A stretch of 64,000 bases of DNA from Sipunculus nudus (taxonomy: Eukaryota > Annelida > Sipuncula > Golfingiida > Sipunculidae). The DNA lies in NCBI GenBank assembly GCA_026874595.1, contig CM049310.1, positions 21,492,058 to 21,556,057 on the forward strand. Reading direction: 5' to 3'. Made by a program: the position numbers and the translations under genes. A model generated the notes under the pieces. That model had not been told where the DNA came from, ran no database searches, and saw only the letters and a list, made by a program, of their open reading frames with translations. Shown here one piece after another: positions 44,213-56,189 of the stretch. Position 1 is the stretch's first letter, and every line of letters begins with the position of its first letter.

Positions 44213-46680
44213 AAATGATTTTTGGCTGAATGTTGGACCTTTAACAATGTAAGGAATGAGAATTATTTTGCTAAACAAAGCTATAGATATATTGTATTAA
44301 CAAACTGAGCTCTTTGTTTATAAGCAGAGCTGTACAGGTGATATAAAATAATTGGAGTCCATATCAAGCTTATGAGTAAGATAATTAATCCATGATTAAA
44401 ATATATCTGTATTCTGATTTTTACTTCAAGTAGGCAACTGTTATTATTCTAAACACTTTGGGAAAACAAATCAGATGAATATGAAGCTTGAAAAAGCGTT
44501 GCCAGTCTTTCATCTGTATAAACAGATTTGGAAACCTGCCAAGATTTTGAATCTATTAATAGCTTGAAAGCCTGCCCGAATAGGTAGCAGGCCAAGTTTC
44601 AGTCTGGATCTATTTAAAGCTTTGGCAGACTGCCAACTGCAACAGATTTTGCAACAGGTCAAGAGTTCACTCAGTGCAGCCAGGTACAGGTCAAGAGTTC
44701 ATTCAGTGCAGTAGCTAAAGCTGGCACTAAGTAACCATTGACTTAGGGGCAACTACCTTCCTCAGCTGAGTTAAGTCTGCTGACTGTACTGAACTCAAGA
44801 GAAGTTTGATGTATTGCCCTGAAATTATGGCCTGTCTGTGGATCTTTGATGGCATTAGACAAGACTGGTCTCACCTCCTAAAATGATTTTTGCACAATGT
44901 ATAATCCTGTTCTTTTCTCTAAAGATTATTCATATATCAGCCTAATATTGTGCATACATTGTCGTATACAAGACTGGTGGCACCAGCTACAACAATTTAA
45001 GCACAGTGTATCAACTGGCTTATTTCTCTGGAGTGATTTGACATATCAGCCTGAATTTATGCATGTCCAAACATCTCAGTTTTGTTGTATACAAGACTTG
45101 TGGTGCTTTTTTAAGTTTCATGTATCTGTGCACATAGCCTGACATTACATGTCCATACATCTTAGATGGCTTTCTCATACACAAGACTGGTGGCGCCACC
45201 TACATTTATTTTGTGTTGTGTACATCCATGCCAGTATTTCAGGAATGATGTATATGTAATTGGTGCTTCTACTCGGGTTCAAAATGGTTGGTACTTGCAT
45301 TGTACATACATGTCACACATGTACTTGAAAAGTAATGGTCCAGCATGGAAGCATTATGCCTGATGTATATCCCATTGCACAGGTTTCCATTTAGCCTGTA
45401 GGCCTTGTTCCCTGGAGCACCCTTCCACAAAATTTCTTTAAAATTGAGAATTTTTAGATATCATGAAGACAAAGATGGTACCTTTAATGTTCATGGCCTA
45501 TTTTTAACAAGGCCTACAGGCCTAATGCGAACCTGTGCATTGGGAAATACACCAGGTATAATGCTTCAATGCTGGACCATTACTTTTCATGTATATGAAC
45601 AATGCAAGTACTAAACAATTTGAATAAGAAACAATTACACAAACTCTGCTGAAATTCTGGCATGGGTGCACAGAACACTAAAAAAATTGTAGCTGGCACC
45701 ACCAGTCTTGTATACAATGAAGCTATCAGAGATATATACATATGCCCAATTTCAGACTGATATATCAAACCCCTCCTGAGAAAAACCCAGGGACACACAC
45801 TGTGCAAAAGTCATGGTAGGTGACAACACCTGTCTTGTTAGCGAGAGAGCCATCAAAGACACATAGACAGGTCAAAATATTAGGCCAATACATCAAATTT
45901 ACCTTGAGTCTGATGCATGGGGCTGACCAGGTTTAGGTGGGAAAGGCTGTTGCCCCAAGTGAACTGTGACAAATTGCTTGCTCAGGCTGCTGCACTGAGT
46001 GAACTCATGACCTGCACCTGGCTAGACTGAGTGAACTTTTGACCTGTACCTGGCTGCACTGAGTGAACTCTTGACCTGTTGCCTAATCTGACACAGTTGG
46101 CAGTCTGCCAAAGCTATAAATAGAATGCAGCTCCTGCACTGAGTAAACTCCTGACCCATACCTGGCTGCACTGAGTGAACTCTTGACCTGTTGCTTAATC
46201 TGATACAGTTGGCAGTCTGCCAAAGCTATAAATAGATTCAGACTGACCTCTAGCCTGTTGCCAAATCTGAAATAGTAGCCACACCATTGCATAAGCTCAT
46301 GCAGGGGCCCTGCCCTGAGGGGCTTGACACCCATGAAGTGATCACATGGTGCCCATGAGGTGTTCACATGTCACCCATGAGGTGATCACATGCCATGTGC
46401 TTGGCTGCACTGATTGAACTCTTGACCTATATCTGGCTGCACTGAATGAACTCTTGATCTGTTCCCAAATCTGAAACAGTTGGCAGTTTCTCAACCTATT
46501 GAAAGATACGGATTCAACCTTGGCTTGTTGGTATATCTGTTTACACATACTGAAAGACTTTGGCTAAAATTTTTTTTTCAAGCCGACATATTCATAAACT
46601 TTTATCAAAATATCTAGAATAATAAAAGATGCAGTACTTTCATTGTTAAAGGTCCAATAGTTCTGCCAAAAATCATTCTA
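44213..46680. repeat. 2.47-kb imperfect palindrome downstream of IMP3
   Basis: Arms 44213-45409 (1,197 nt) and 45507-46680 (1,174 nt) surround a 97-nt spacer. Checked anchor pairs are 44233-44249 with 46641-46657 (17 bp exact), 45328-45346 with 45570-45588, and 45393-45409 with 45507-45524; weaker pairing runs between them. Arms contain diverged copies of the ~130-bp unit found at 50.4-51.4 kb, with 'caagactggtggcgccacc'. No ORF of interest. Confidence 0.85.
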
Positions 46681-49600
46681 GTAAACTTGAACAAAGGCCA
46701 CCTAAGAATAATTTTTGTGCAATGTTACAGAAGATATAATTGAAATAATAATTTTGTAGAAGAACACTACTGCAGTCCTCAGTTTCAAAAAGACATAATA
46801 ATGGCCATAAGACCAACTTTAGCTTTTCACAACTCAACCAAAAATCAACAAACTCAGTATATTCTGATATGATTGAAAGAACCATGTCCTAGGATAATTC
46901 TTTTGAAAAATTGAACAATTCAACTTGACAGTTTCATCATTAAGCTGAAAGAGGCTAATATTAGTAGGTTTTTTGCCCATAAAAACAGGTCAATGTAGGT
47001 GGCACCACAAAATCTGCAATTTCAAATATGAGTCATGTGACCAACATTTGCACAATACCTGGTAATGCTAGCTTCTGTCATTTCTGAGAGTACTATGTCA
47101 GTATGCTTACTTGGCCAAATGTCTGTTCAAATTTGTGTAGCTCCACTAAAATTCATCAAATGCAAACCATTTGATCAAACTTGAGAGGGCTTGCCTCTGG
47201 GATCATTTATGTAAAATACTGAACAATTTGGCTGGACCGTCTACAAGAAGCTTTTTCCCTATAAAATCTAAGTAAATGCAGATAGCAAAAAAATAAGCTG
47301 AATCCCACAAAATTTGATATGTGACAGATTATTGCATAAAATCTGGGAATGGTAGCTCCTGCTATTCCTGAGAAATTATGGATTAATGTACAGATGACCA
47401 ATGACCCCCGTACAAAAAAAGGTCATTCCAGGTGGCGCCACCAATACCTGAATTTCATATATGACTCATGTGACCAACACTGGCAAAAATTTGGTGATGA
47501 TAGCTCTGGCCGTTTCTGAGACTGTCATTTTAGTATGCTTTTTTGGACAGATGACTAAGTTCAATTCCTGTAACTCGGCCAAAATTCACCAAACTTGAAC
47601 AATTGGAACAAAATTGAGGGAGATTGTATAAAAGATTATTTCTGTGAAATTTTGAACAATTTGGCTTGAGTGTTTCGGAGGAGAAGATTTTTAAAGTTTT
47701 TTTTAGCTTTTTCTCTATAAAATTTAAGAAAATTTTCAGATGGCTAATTTTTTGCATTAAATTTCATGATGCTAGCTCCAATCATTTTCAAAATAGTATG
47801 GGTTAACGTACAGAAGACAAACGCGTCACACCATCGCATTAGCTCACAGGTTAACTAAAAATTAATAGAGATGCATATTGAATGCAAAATTGTAATACAG
47901 ATACATCTCACCGATGACAAAATCTTGAATTAATTTGACTATGGATACCAATTATTTATAATCCATGTACAGCCGTCTTTATATACCCACAGAGAGATGT
48001 ATACCTGTGACTGTAAACATTGCCTGGCATGAGGAATATCTAAAATTCATAAATCTACATTTTTTAAAAGCTTTTAAAAAACATTCTTGTCAATATTAAC
48101 CATAGATAACCTGAAATCAAAATTCCGAGAGGCATGATGTAATAAATGCTGATAAACTGGTGCCAGTCTAGATGTATCCGCTTCACACAGCTAACATATA
48201 TGGTAAAATGACTCAATTGAATCTTTATAATTCAGCCAAAATTCATTCTTTGGAACCAGAAAAGACAATTATTATAAGAATTATTCAGGGGATTATTCTT
48301 GTAAAATATTAAACAAATTGGCCTCAGTAGGGTCAGTCCAAAAAATTTTTACAGGTTTATAACTCATATGGGAAAATACAGCAAAATGGCTAAGTTAAGC
48401 TTCCCATAACTCAGCCAAAAATCACTGAACCAAAACCATTTGAACAAACTTGATATATCAACATCTAAGGATAATTAATGTGTGAGATTTAAGAATTTGG
48501 CCCAGTGGTTTTTGAGGAGAAGATCTTTGTAGCCACTGAGCTAAAATGGGCTGTTACAGCATATGACTAAATTCAGCTTCCCATTACTCAGCCAAATGTC
48601 ACTGAACTGAGACCATTTACACAAACTTCAGAAAGCACTACCCTAGGATCATTTCTGTGCGATATTAAACTATTTGGCCATATGGTTTCAGAGAAGAAGT
48701 TTTTTGTAGCCGTCAGTATGATACCGGCACTGATGACCCCTGTACAAAAAAGGCCGATGCAGGTGGCGCCACTAATACCTCAATTTCAGATATGTCTCAT
48801 GTGAACAACATTGGCATAAAATTTGGTGATGATAGCTCCAGCCTTTTCTGAGATTGTAATTTTAGTATGCTTTTATGGACAGATGACTAAGTTCAACTTC
48901 CTCTAACTCGGCCAAAAATCACCGAACTTAAACCATTCGAACAAACTTGAGAAAGATTATTCCAGGAATCATTTCTGTGAAATATTGGACAATTTGGCTG
49001 AACAGTTTCGGAGAAGAAGATTTTTAAAGCTTTTTTTAGCTTTTTCCCTATAAAATCTAAGAAAATGCAGTTAGCCAAAAAATAAGCAAAATCCGATATA
49101 GTTTTTTAGATGACCAATGTTTTGCATAAAATTTCGTGATGCTACCTCTTGCCGTTTTAAAGATAGTATAGGTTAACTTACAGACGATGTCCGACGGACG
49201 AAGGACGCCAGACGACGCCACACCATCGCATTAGCTCACAGGTTCGCTAACAACTGATGGGGTTTCATTGTCATGGTGACATCAGTGTTAAAGAATTTGA
49301 ATGCAATGACAAAGATGTTATAATAATGTCTCGTGTAGTGAGAACTTGCTGTTTGCTGGATGGGGAACTACCAAGATCGCGGGGCCACTGCCACCCATCT
49401 TTCTTCACTAGATCTAGCTGTAAAAGTACTTCTTTTATATTATAACAAGGCCTACAGGCATAATGCATGGACAGGCCAATAAATCAAACTTCTCTTGAGT
49501 CAGGTGCACTGGGCTGACAAAGCTCAGCTGAGGCAGGTAGTTGCCCAAAGTGAAGCGAAGCTCTTCAGTTTCATTCAGCATGACAGTTCCATCATCAGTT

Positions 49601-50310
49601 TTTGTCCATAAAAAACAGGTCATGTAGGTGGCACCACAAAAACCTCAATTTCAAATATGACTTGTGACCAACATTTGCACAAACCTTGTGATGCTAGCTC
49701 CTGTCATTTCTGAGATGGTTATGTTAGTATGCTTACTTGGCCAAATGGCTGAGTTCAAATTCCTGTAACTCATCCAAAACTCATTGAACCCAAACCATTT
49801 GAACAAACTTGAGAGGTCATCTTTGGGATAATTTCTGTGAAATATTGAATAATTTGGCTGAATGATTTCAGAGAAGATTTTCAAAGGATTTCAAACTTTC
49901 CCCCAATAAGTTGCAGGTTGATCCAGTCAGCACCACAAAAAGCTCAATCCCACAACATTTGATATATAATTGATTTTTGCGTAAAATTTGAAGATGCTAG
50001 CTCCTGCTATTCCTGAGAAATCATAGGTTAATGTACTGAAGCCAGTGACCCCTGTACAGAAAGGTCAATGCAAGTGGCACCACAAATTCATCAACTTCAA
50101 ATATGACTCATGACCAACATTTGCATAAAATTTGGTGATGATAGCTCCAGCCATTTCTGAGACTGAGATAAGAAAAATCTGATAGAGTTCTTTAGATGAC
50201 TTATTTTTGCATAAAATTTGGTGATGCTACCTCCTGATCTTTTGTAGATAGTATGGGTTAATGTACGGATGAGGCCACACCATCCATAAGCTCACAGGTT
50301 CATTAAAAAG
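46681..50310 (+). repeat. Three copies of a dispersed repeat with common 3' end
   Basis: Three stretches end in the same phrase, 'agctcacaggtt' at 47841, 49233 and 50289, each after 'cacaccatcgcatt' or a variant. The middle copy also has a GACGGACG tract before it. Bodies share phrases such as 'gaacaatttggctg', 'gatagctccagcc' and, in two copies, 'caggtggcgccac'. Order and spacing suggest three adjacent, same-orientation insertions or one internally amplified element. Confidence 0.6.
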
Positions 50311-50389
50311 CAATAGAGAAATCAATTCTTCTGGGTCACTGCAATCCTTTTTATGCAGCATGAATCTGGGCATCTTAGTTATAACAGCC

Positions 50390-51360
50390 CATATCTCAGG
50401 AGTGGTTCAATGTATTGAGCTGAAATTTTGCATGTCAATAGATCTTTGAACCTACTACAGACTGGTTATGCCTTCGATGATTTTTGTCTGGCATCCATCC
50501 ATGCATTTGCCATCTGTTTGTTATAATGATTGGTTCAATGTATTGGGCTGAAATTGATCCTGGATAACTTTATCTCTAACTCAAGACTGGTGGCATCATC
50601 TAAAATCATTTTCCCATGGCGACCATTTATACGTTCTTTTTATATCAGGAATGCTCAATGTATTGGTCTAAAATATGGCATGTCCATACAGTTTGGAGAG
50701 CAATCTCGTAGAACAGAGAGGTGGCTCCACCTATCTTCCCTTTTTGCATAGAATACATTGATGCCCTTTTCTCAGGAGTGGTGTGCCGTATTGGCCTGAA
50801 ATTTTGCATGTCCATCGATCTTGTATAATTCCATTTAATACTCTGGTACCATCTGCAATCATTTTTGTGTGTCTCCGGCATCTGTGTTTGCTTTCGGTGC
50901 AAATTGCTCATATCTCAGGAGTTGTTCAATGCAATGGGTCTGAAATTCCGCATGTCCATCAAATCTCATAGTTTTCTTATAAACCAGAAAGGTGGAGCCA
51001 CCAACCTTCCCGTTTTCACATGATACATTGATGCCCTTTCCTCAGGAGTAGTTAGCCATAATTGCCTGAAATTTTGCATGTTTGATCTTGGATACCTCTA
51101 TCTTGTATTCAAGACTGGTAGCGAATCTGCAATTGTTTTTCACATGACACCCAACCTTCCATTTACTTGGGGTAAAACTTGCTCATATCTTCAGAGTATA
51201 TAGATGTAGCCTGAAATTTTGCATGTTTATTTGTCTTTGATAGCTTTGTTGTAGCACAGACAGGTGGTGCCACCTTCTGTTGTTTTAATGGAATACATTG
51301 ATGCACTTTTTCTCAGTAGTTGATTATTGTCTTGGCCTTTAATTTTGCATGGTGTATATA
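50390..51360 (+). repeat. Tandem array of ~120-145-bp diverged units
   Basis: The phrase 'ctcaggagtggttcaatgta' and then 'cctgaaattttgcatgtcc' returns at about 50396, 50528, 50647, 50773, 50915, 51041, 51190 and 51314. Units also carry variants of 'agactggtggcgccacc'. The same unit builds the arms of the 44.2-46.7-kb palindrome. Confidence 0.6.
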
Positions 51361-51902
51361 TCTGTAGATCTGTTTTTGGGGAAAATTGCAGATATATGAG
51401 TTTAGATGGCATAACTGATGCCACAAAATTGTAGTTATGTCATGTCAGGAACATTCATTTCCTTTTAATTTCATTTAATAATCACTCAGATATCAGAATA
51501 GGCTCCATAAAGCAGGCAGTGCTGAAGCTATGAAGATGGAGACAGCTATGCTTGGCAGTGTACATCTTCAGAATGGAGAACCATGGCCTACCAAAGAGTG
51601 TGCTATTGTGAAGAGTGTATTGGCCCCAGTAACAGAGGGACATCCAGAAAAGATAATGAAGAGGAGACACAGCAGCCCAAACACAGCAGTAACTTTCACT
51701 TGCAGCTGCTGCAGCTATTTCTGCCTTTCCTGCACTTGACCCATCACACACATGCCAAGACTCTTCGCATTGAGTGTGAAACTCCCTGGTTATCCCTTCT
51801 CATGCTCTCATACCAGGGTACGAAAATCTCACACATTTTGACATTGGACAGCCATGTTGAAATTTTACCTTGTAAAAAATGGACAGAGTGAAGTTAATAT
51901 TT

Positions 51903-54737
51903 AACTAGACATTTCTTGGCACCGCAGGTGCCAGAGTATCCCCAGACATAGTAGGCCCCCCTCCTACAAGAACAGACCCCCATTTTTAGCAGCATATACT
52001 GACACTTTGCATATTTATTGTTTATTCCATCTAACGATCCACAATCTTGTTGAAGATGTTGGTCCTGTGACCTTGATCTTTTTAAAGATATGTCTTGTGA
52101 CCTTGACCTTTGATCTCACAACCCCAAAATCAATTTGGGCTTTGCTTTTCCAATGGGACATATGCAAGTCAAGTTTGAAATCTATACATCAATAAAGCAG
52201 GAATTATCATCCAGAAACTTATTTTTGGACAGATGGCTCCTGTGACCTTCACCTTTGACCTTGTGACCTCAAAATTGATAGTGTTCTTCCTCAAGAATGT
52301 GCAAGATGAAAGATATGAGATGAAATGTTTGGCTGAAAATGCATCCACATCTTTTTAAAGATGTGTCCTGTGACCTTGACCTTTGACCTCATGACCCCAA
52401 AATCAATTTTGGTCTTACTTTTCCAATGGGACATATACAAGTCAAGTTTGAAATCCATACATAAATAAAAGCAGGAATTATCATCCAGAAACAAATTTTT
52501 GGACATATGGCTCCTGTGACCTTCATCTTTGACCTTGTGACCTCAAAATTGATAGGGGTCTTCCACTCTTGGCAGGTGAACTATATGTGCAAGAGGAAAG
52601 GTCTGAGATGAATTGTTTGGCTGAAAATGCATCCACAATCTTTTTAAAGAGGTTTCCTGTGACCTTGACCTTTGACCTCATGACCCCAAAATCAATTTGG
52701 GTCTTGCTTTTCTAATGGGTCAATAACAAAGCCAAGTTTGAAATCCATACATCAGTAAAAGCAGGAATTATCATCCAGAAACTAATTTTTTGACAGATGG
52801 CTCCTGTGACCTTCACCTTTGACCTTGTGACCTCAAAATTGATAGGGTTCTTCCTCTCTTGGCAGGTGAACTATATGTGCAAGATGAAAGATCTAAGATG
52901 AAATGTTTGGCTGAAAATGCATCCACATCTTTTTAAAGATGTGACCTTGACCTTTGACCTCATGACCCCAAATCAATTTGGGTCTTGCTTTTCCAATGGG
53001 TCAAATACAAGTCAAGTTTGAAATCCAAACATCAATAAAAGAAGGAATTATCATCCAGAAACTAATTTTTGGACAGATGGCTCCTGTGACCTTCACCTTT
53101 GACCTTGTGACCTCAAAATTGACAGGGTTCTTCCTCTCTTGGCAGGTGAACTATACGTGCAAGATGAAAGATCTGAGATGAAATGTTTGGCTGAAAATGC
53201 ATCAACATCTTTTTAAAGATGTGTCCTGTGACCTTGACCTTTGACCTCATGACCCCAAAATCAATTTGGGTCTTGCTTTTCCAATGGGACATATATAAGT
53301 CAAGTTTGAAATCCATACATCAATAAAAGCAGGAATTATCATCCAGAAACTAATTTTTGGACATATGGCTCCTGTGACCTTCACCTTTGACCTTGTGACC
53401 TCAAAATTGACAGGGTTCTTCCTCTCTTGGCAGGTGAACTATATGTGCAAGATGAAAGATCTGAGATGAAATGTTTGGCTGAAAATGCATCCACATCTCT
53501 TTAAAGATGTGTCCTGTGACCTTGACCTTTGACCTCATGACCTCAAAATCAATTTGGGTCTTGCTTTTCCAATGGGACATATATAAGTCAAGTTTGAAAT
53601 CCATACATCAATAAAAGCAGGAATTATCATCCAGAAACTAATTTTTGGACATATGGCTCCTGTGACCTTCACCTTTGACCTTGTGACTTCAAAATTGATA
53701 GGGGTCTTCCACTCTTGGCAGGTGAACTATATGTGCAAGATGAAAGATCTGAGATGAACTGTTTGGATGAAAATGCATCCACAATCTTTTTAAAGAGGTT
53801 TCCTGTGACCTTGACCTTTGACCTCATGACCCCAAAATCAATTTGGGTCTTGCTTTTTCAATGGGACATATATAAGGCAATTTTGAAATCATTACATCAA
53901 TAAAAGCAGGAATTATCATCCAGAAACTAATTTTTGGACAGATAGCTCCTGTGGCCTTGACGTTTGACCTTGTGACCCCAAAATTTATATGGATCATCCA
54001 TTATTGGCAAGTGAGCTATATATTCAAGATGGAAGACCTGGGATGAAAGTTTGGCTTAAAATGCATCCACAGTATCTTTTAAAATGCCAGTCCAGTGACC
54101 CTGACCTTTGACCTCATGACCCTAGAACCTATAGGGTTCTTACTTTAGTAGTGGGCCATACATAAGTCATGTTTGAAATCCATATGGCTATCAACACCAC
54201 AAGAGGTGTGTGATTTTCACCATATATGGCAATATTCAAGGTCAAGGCCACTATCATAGGAAAGGTCATGACCCCAATTTAAATAAGCATCATCCCATAA
54301 CCCATACCTATGTATATGCATAATATAAAAGAAATCTGTCCATTAGATTTTGACTTATAATGCTCACAGTGCTGTAAGGTGGCAATTTTGGGGGTATTAA
54401 TCGGCACGAAAACAAGTAAAGAATAATAGGTGGCGCCACCAGTTTCTGGAACATGACAACCCTATCCATGATCTTCCATCAACTTGATTTTGGGATAAAT
54501 CCATGCAAGATTTCTTGAGATATTAAAGAATTTGTGGGATTTTCCCCAAAATTGGACCTATTCAAGGTCAAGGACACTCTCCTAGTAAAGGTCATGACCT
54601 CATTTTTCATACCAAGTTTGGTAAAGTTCCGTGAAATATTTTTTGGGTTATCGCGCCAACAAGATTCATATGCGGCGGCGGCGGCGGGACCGGTATGAAA
54701 ACATAGTATCCCCCGACTTTGTCTGGGGATACAATTA
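51903..54737 (-). mobile_element. Hairpin-ended repeat element, copy 2, with 288-bp array
   Basis: In reverse complement its ends match copy 1 at 41426-42512: it starts with the GTATCCCCAGAC hairpin (54706-54732) and ends with 'aagaaatgtctagtt' (51903 side). It is larger because a ~288-bp unit is repeated about seven times (52040-54180). A (GCG)n tract lies at 54673-54688. No transposase or helicase seen. Confidence 0.7.
52377..54114 (-). repeat. Array of seven perfect DR1 motifs
   Basis: AGGTCA-A-AGGTCA is read on the minus strand at 52377, 52666, 52948, 53235, 53523, 53812 and 54102 (plus-strand starts), spaced 282-290 bp. Most are extended by a TCAAGGTCA half-site. Each unit also has a second, imperfect DR1 ('ccttcacctttgacct'). 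Confidence 0.9.
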
Positions 54738-54994
54738 TATATATATACATGTACACCTGAATTATACAAATGTTTTTTGTTCATGTATATATCATCTTTA
54801 GAGGGCTTATGCATACATTGCATTTATAAAATCATATTTCATTACCAAAATAATTCATCCAGTTAGGGCATTTCAGTTTAGGAAAATGAAACTTTCCTGG
54901 TTAACACAGCTAGTTTCCCAAAGATCTGCTTTCTCACGCTTTCCAGTTCTCCTAACTTTGCATCTCTACGCGAGACATGGGCCCCTTCTTACTT

Positions 54995-55426
54995 CTGTGG
55001 TTGGCTTCATATTTGTGAGCCTGAAATTTTGCGATTTCTTCATTTTGAATGTTTCGCAAGGGTTTCATGATTCACCAGGATCTATGAAATCAAAGTACAA
55101 CAGTATTTGCAATTATTGTAAAACAAAAAATAAATCCCATAATACCTCACCTAATACCGTTACAATCCTTGTATTACAACCTTTGTTATAGTTGATATTG
55201 CATGTTTGCATGAGAAGGTTGCGATACCATCCACAGATTATGTTGTGGATTAACCAACAATGGACCAGAGGTGTGATAACTAATCCATTTGTGAGGATGC
55301 ATCATACCCTCTTGTTCATGCAAGAAAAAAGGTCAGCTTATTCCCCAAGGGATTCATATTCGTGATTATTTCCCATTCACAAATATTGCTAAATTAAAAC
55401 CCTCGCAAACAAAAAGGCAACCACAG
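54995..55426. mobile_element. MITE-like element with CTGTGGTTG ends
   Basis: Imperfect inverted ends begin CTGTGGTTG on both sides, with further matching words 'tttgcgag' and 'aatattt'. The right flank is TA, the left is TT. The end sequence is related to the MITE at 42580-43310. Confidence 0.5.
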
Positions 55427-55439
55427 TATTTGTTTGCGA

Positions 55440-56138
55440 AGTTATGTTATGATGATGATGGGGGTGTGATTTAATGTATAGGATAAAAACATGTCTGCAC
55501 CATGCACACAGCCTTTTAATTGTCCAGTAGAATAAACTCGTGCACACACATTTAAAATTATTGGAATCATCCGTGAATCACACAAAAAGAAATGAGAAAA
55601 CTTGAAATCATTTCACTGATTTTATTTTCACAACTACAGACAGGCAGTGTGCTAAACAGAATAGCTAGGCTACTCTTTCATTTTTTTTTTACTCGCAAGC
55701 AGGCTCCCTCCTGTAAAAATAAAAAAACACTCCAAGCTCTTAAAAATGCAAAATGTAAAGTCCAAATAAGAGTTGAATTTGTGCTCCTGAATTGTTTTGC
55801 TCTCTCAGTCGGGAACCTGACTTGCTTTTTTGTTTTTGTTTTTTCTTTAAACATGCTTTACTCCTAAAATATGTCATCTCTGTTTGCTATAGCTACATTT
55901 ACTATACATCTAATATAGACATCATTGTGACAACACTTGGGATATGGTAACATGGTACATTAATCGTTATATAAACTAAATGCTGGTGTTGAGATCTATC
56001 TCTCTATTTGGCACTCCTACACATTATATACCTACCAGTAACACACCGGCCTAGATCAAGCACCAATTCTAGAAAGCACTGTAAATGCATCATACATCCA
56101 CTATGGCCAAGCTGTCTAGCTGTGGCTCTTATAAACTA

Positions 56139-56189
<51 letters not shown>

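Noticed and set aside
54479-54823. 114-residue minus-strand ORF
   Set aside because: Spans the end of a mobile repeat and its (GCG)n tract; no conserved motif.
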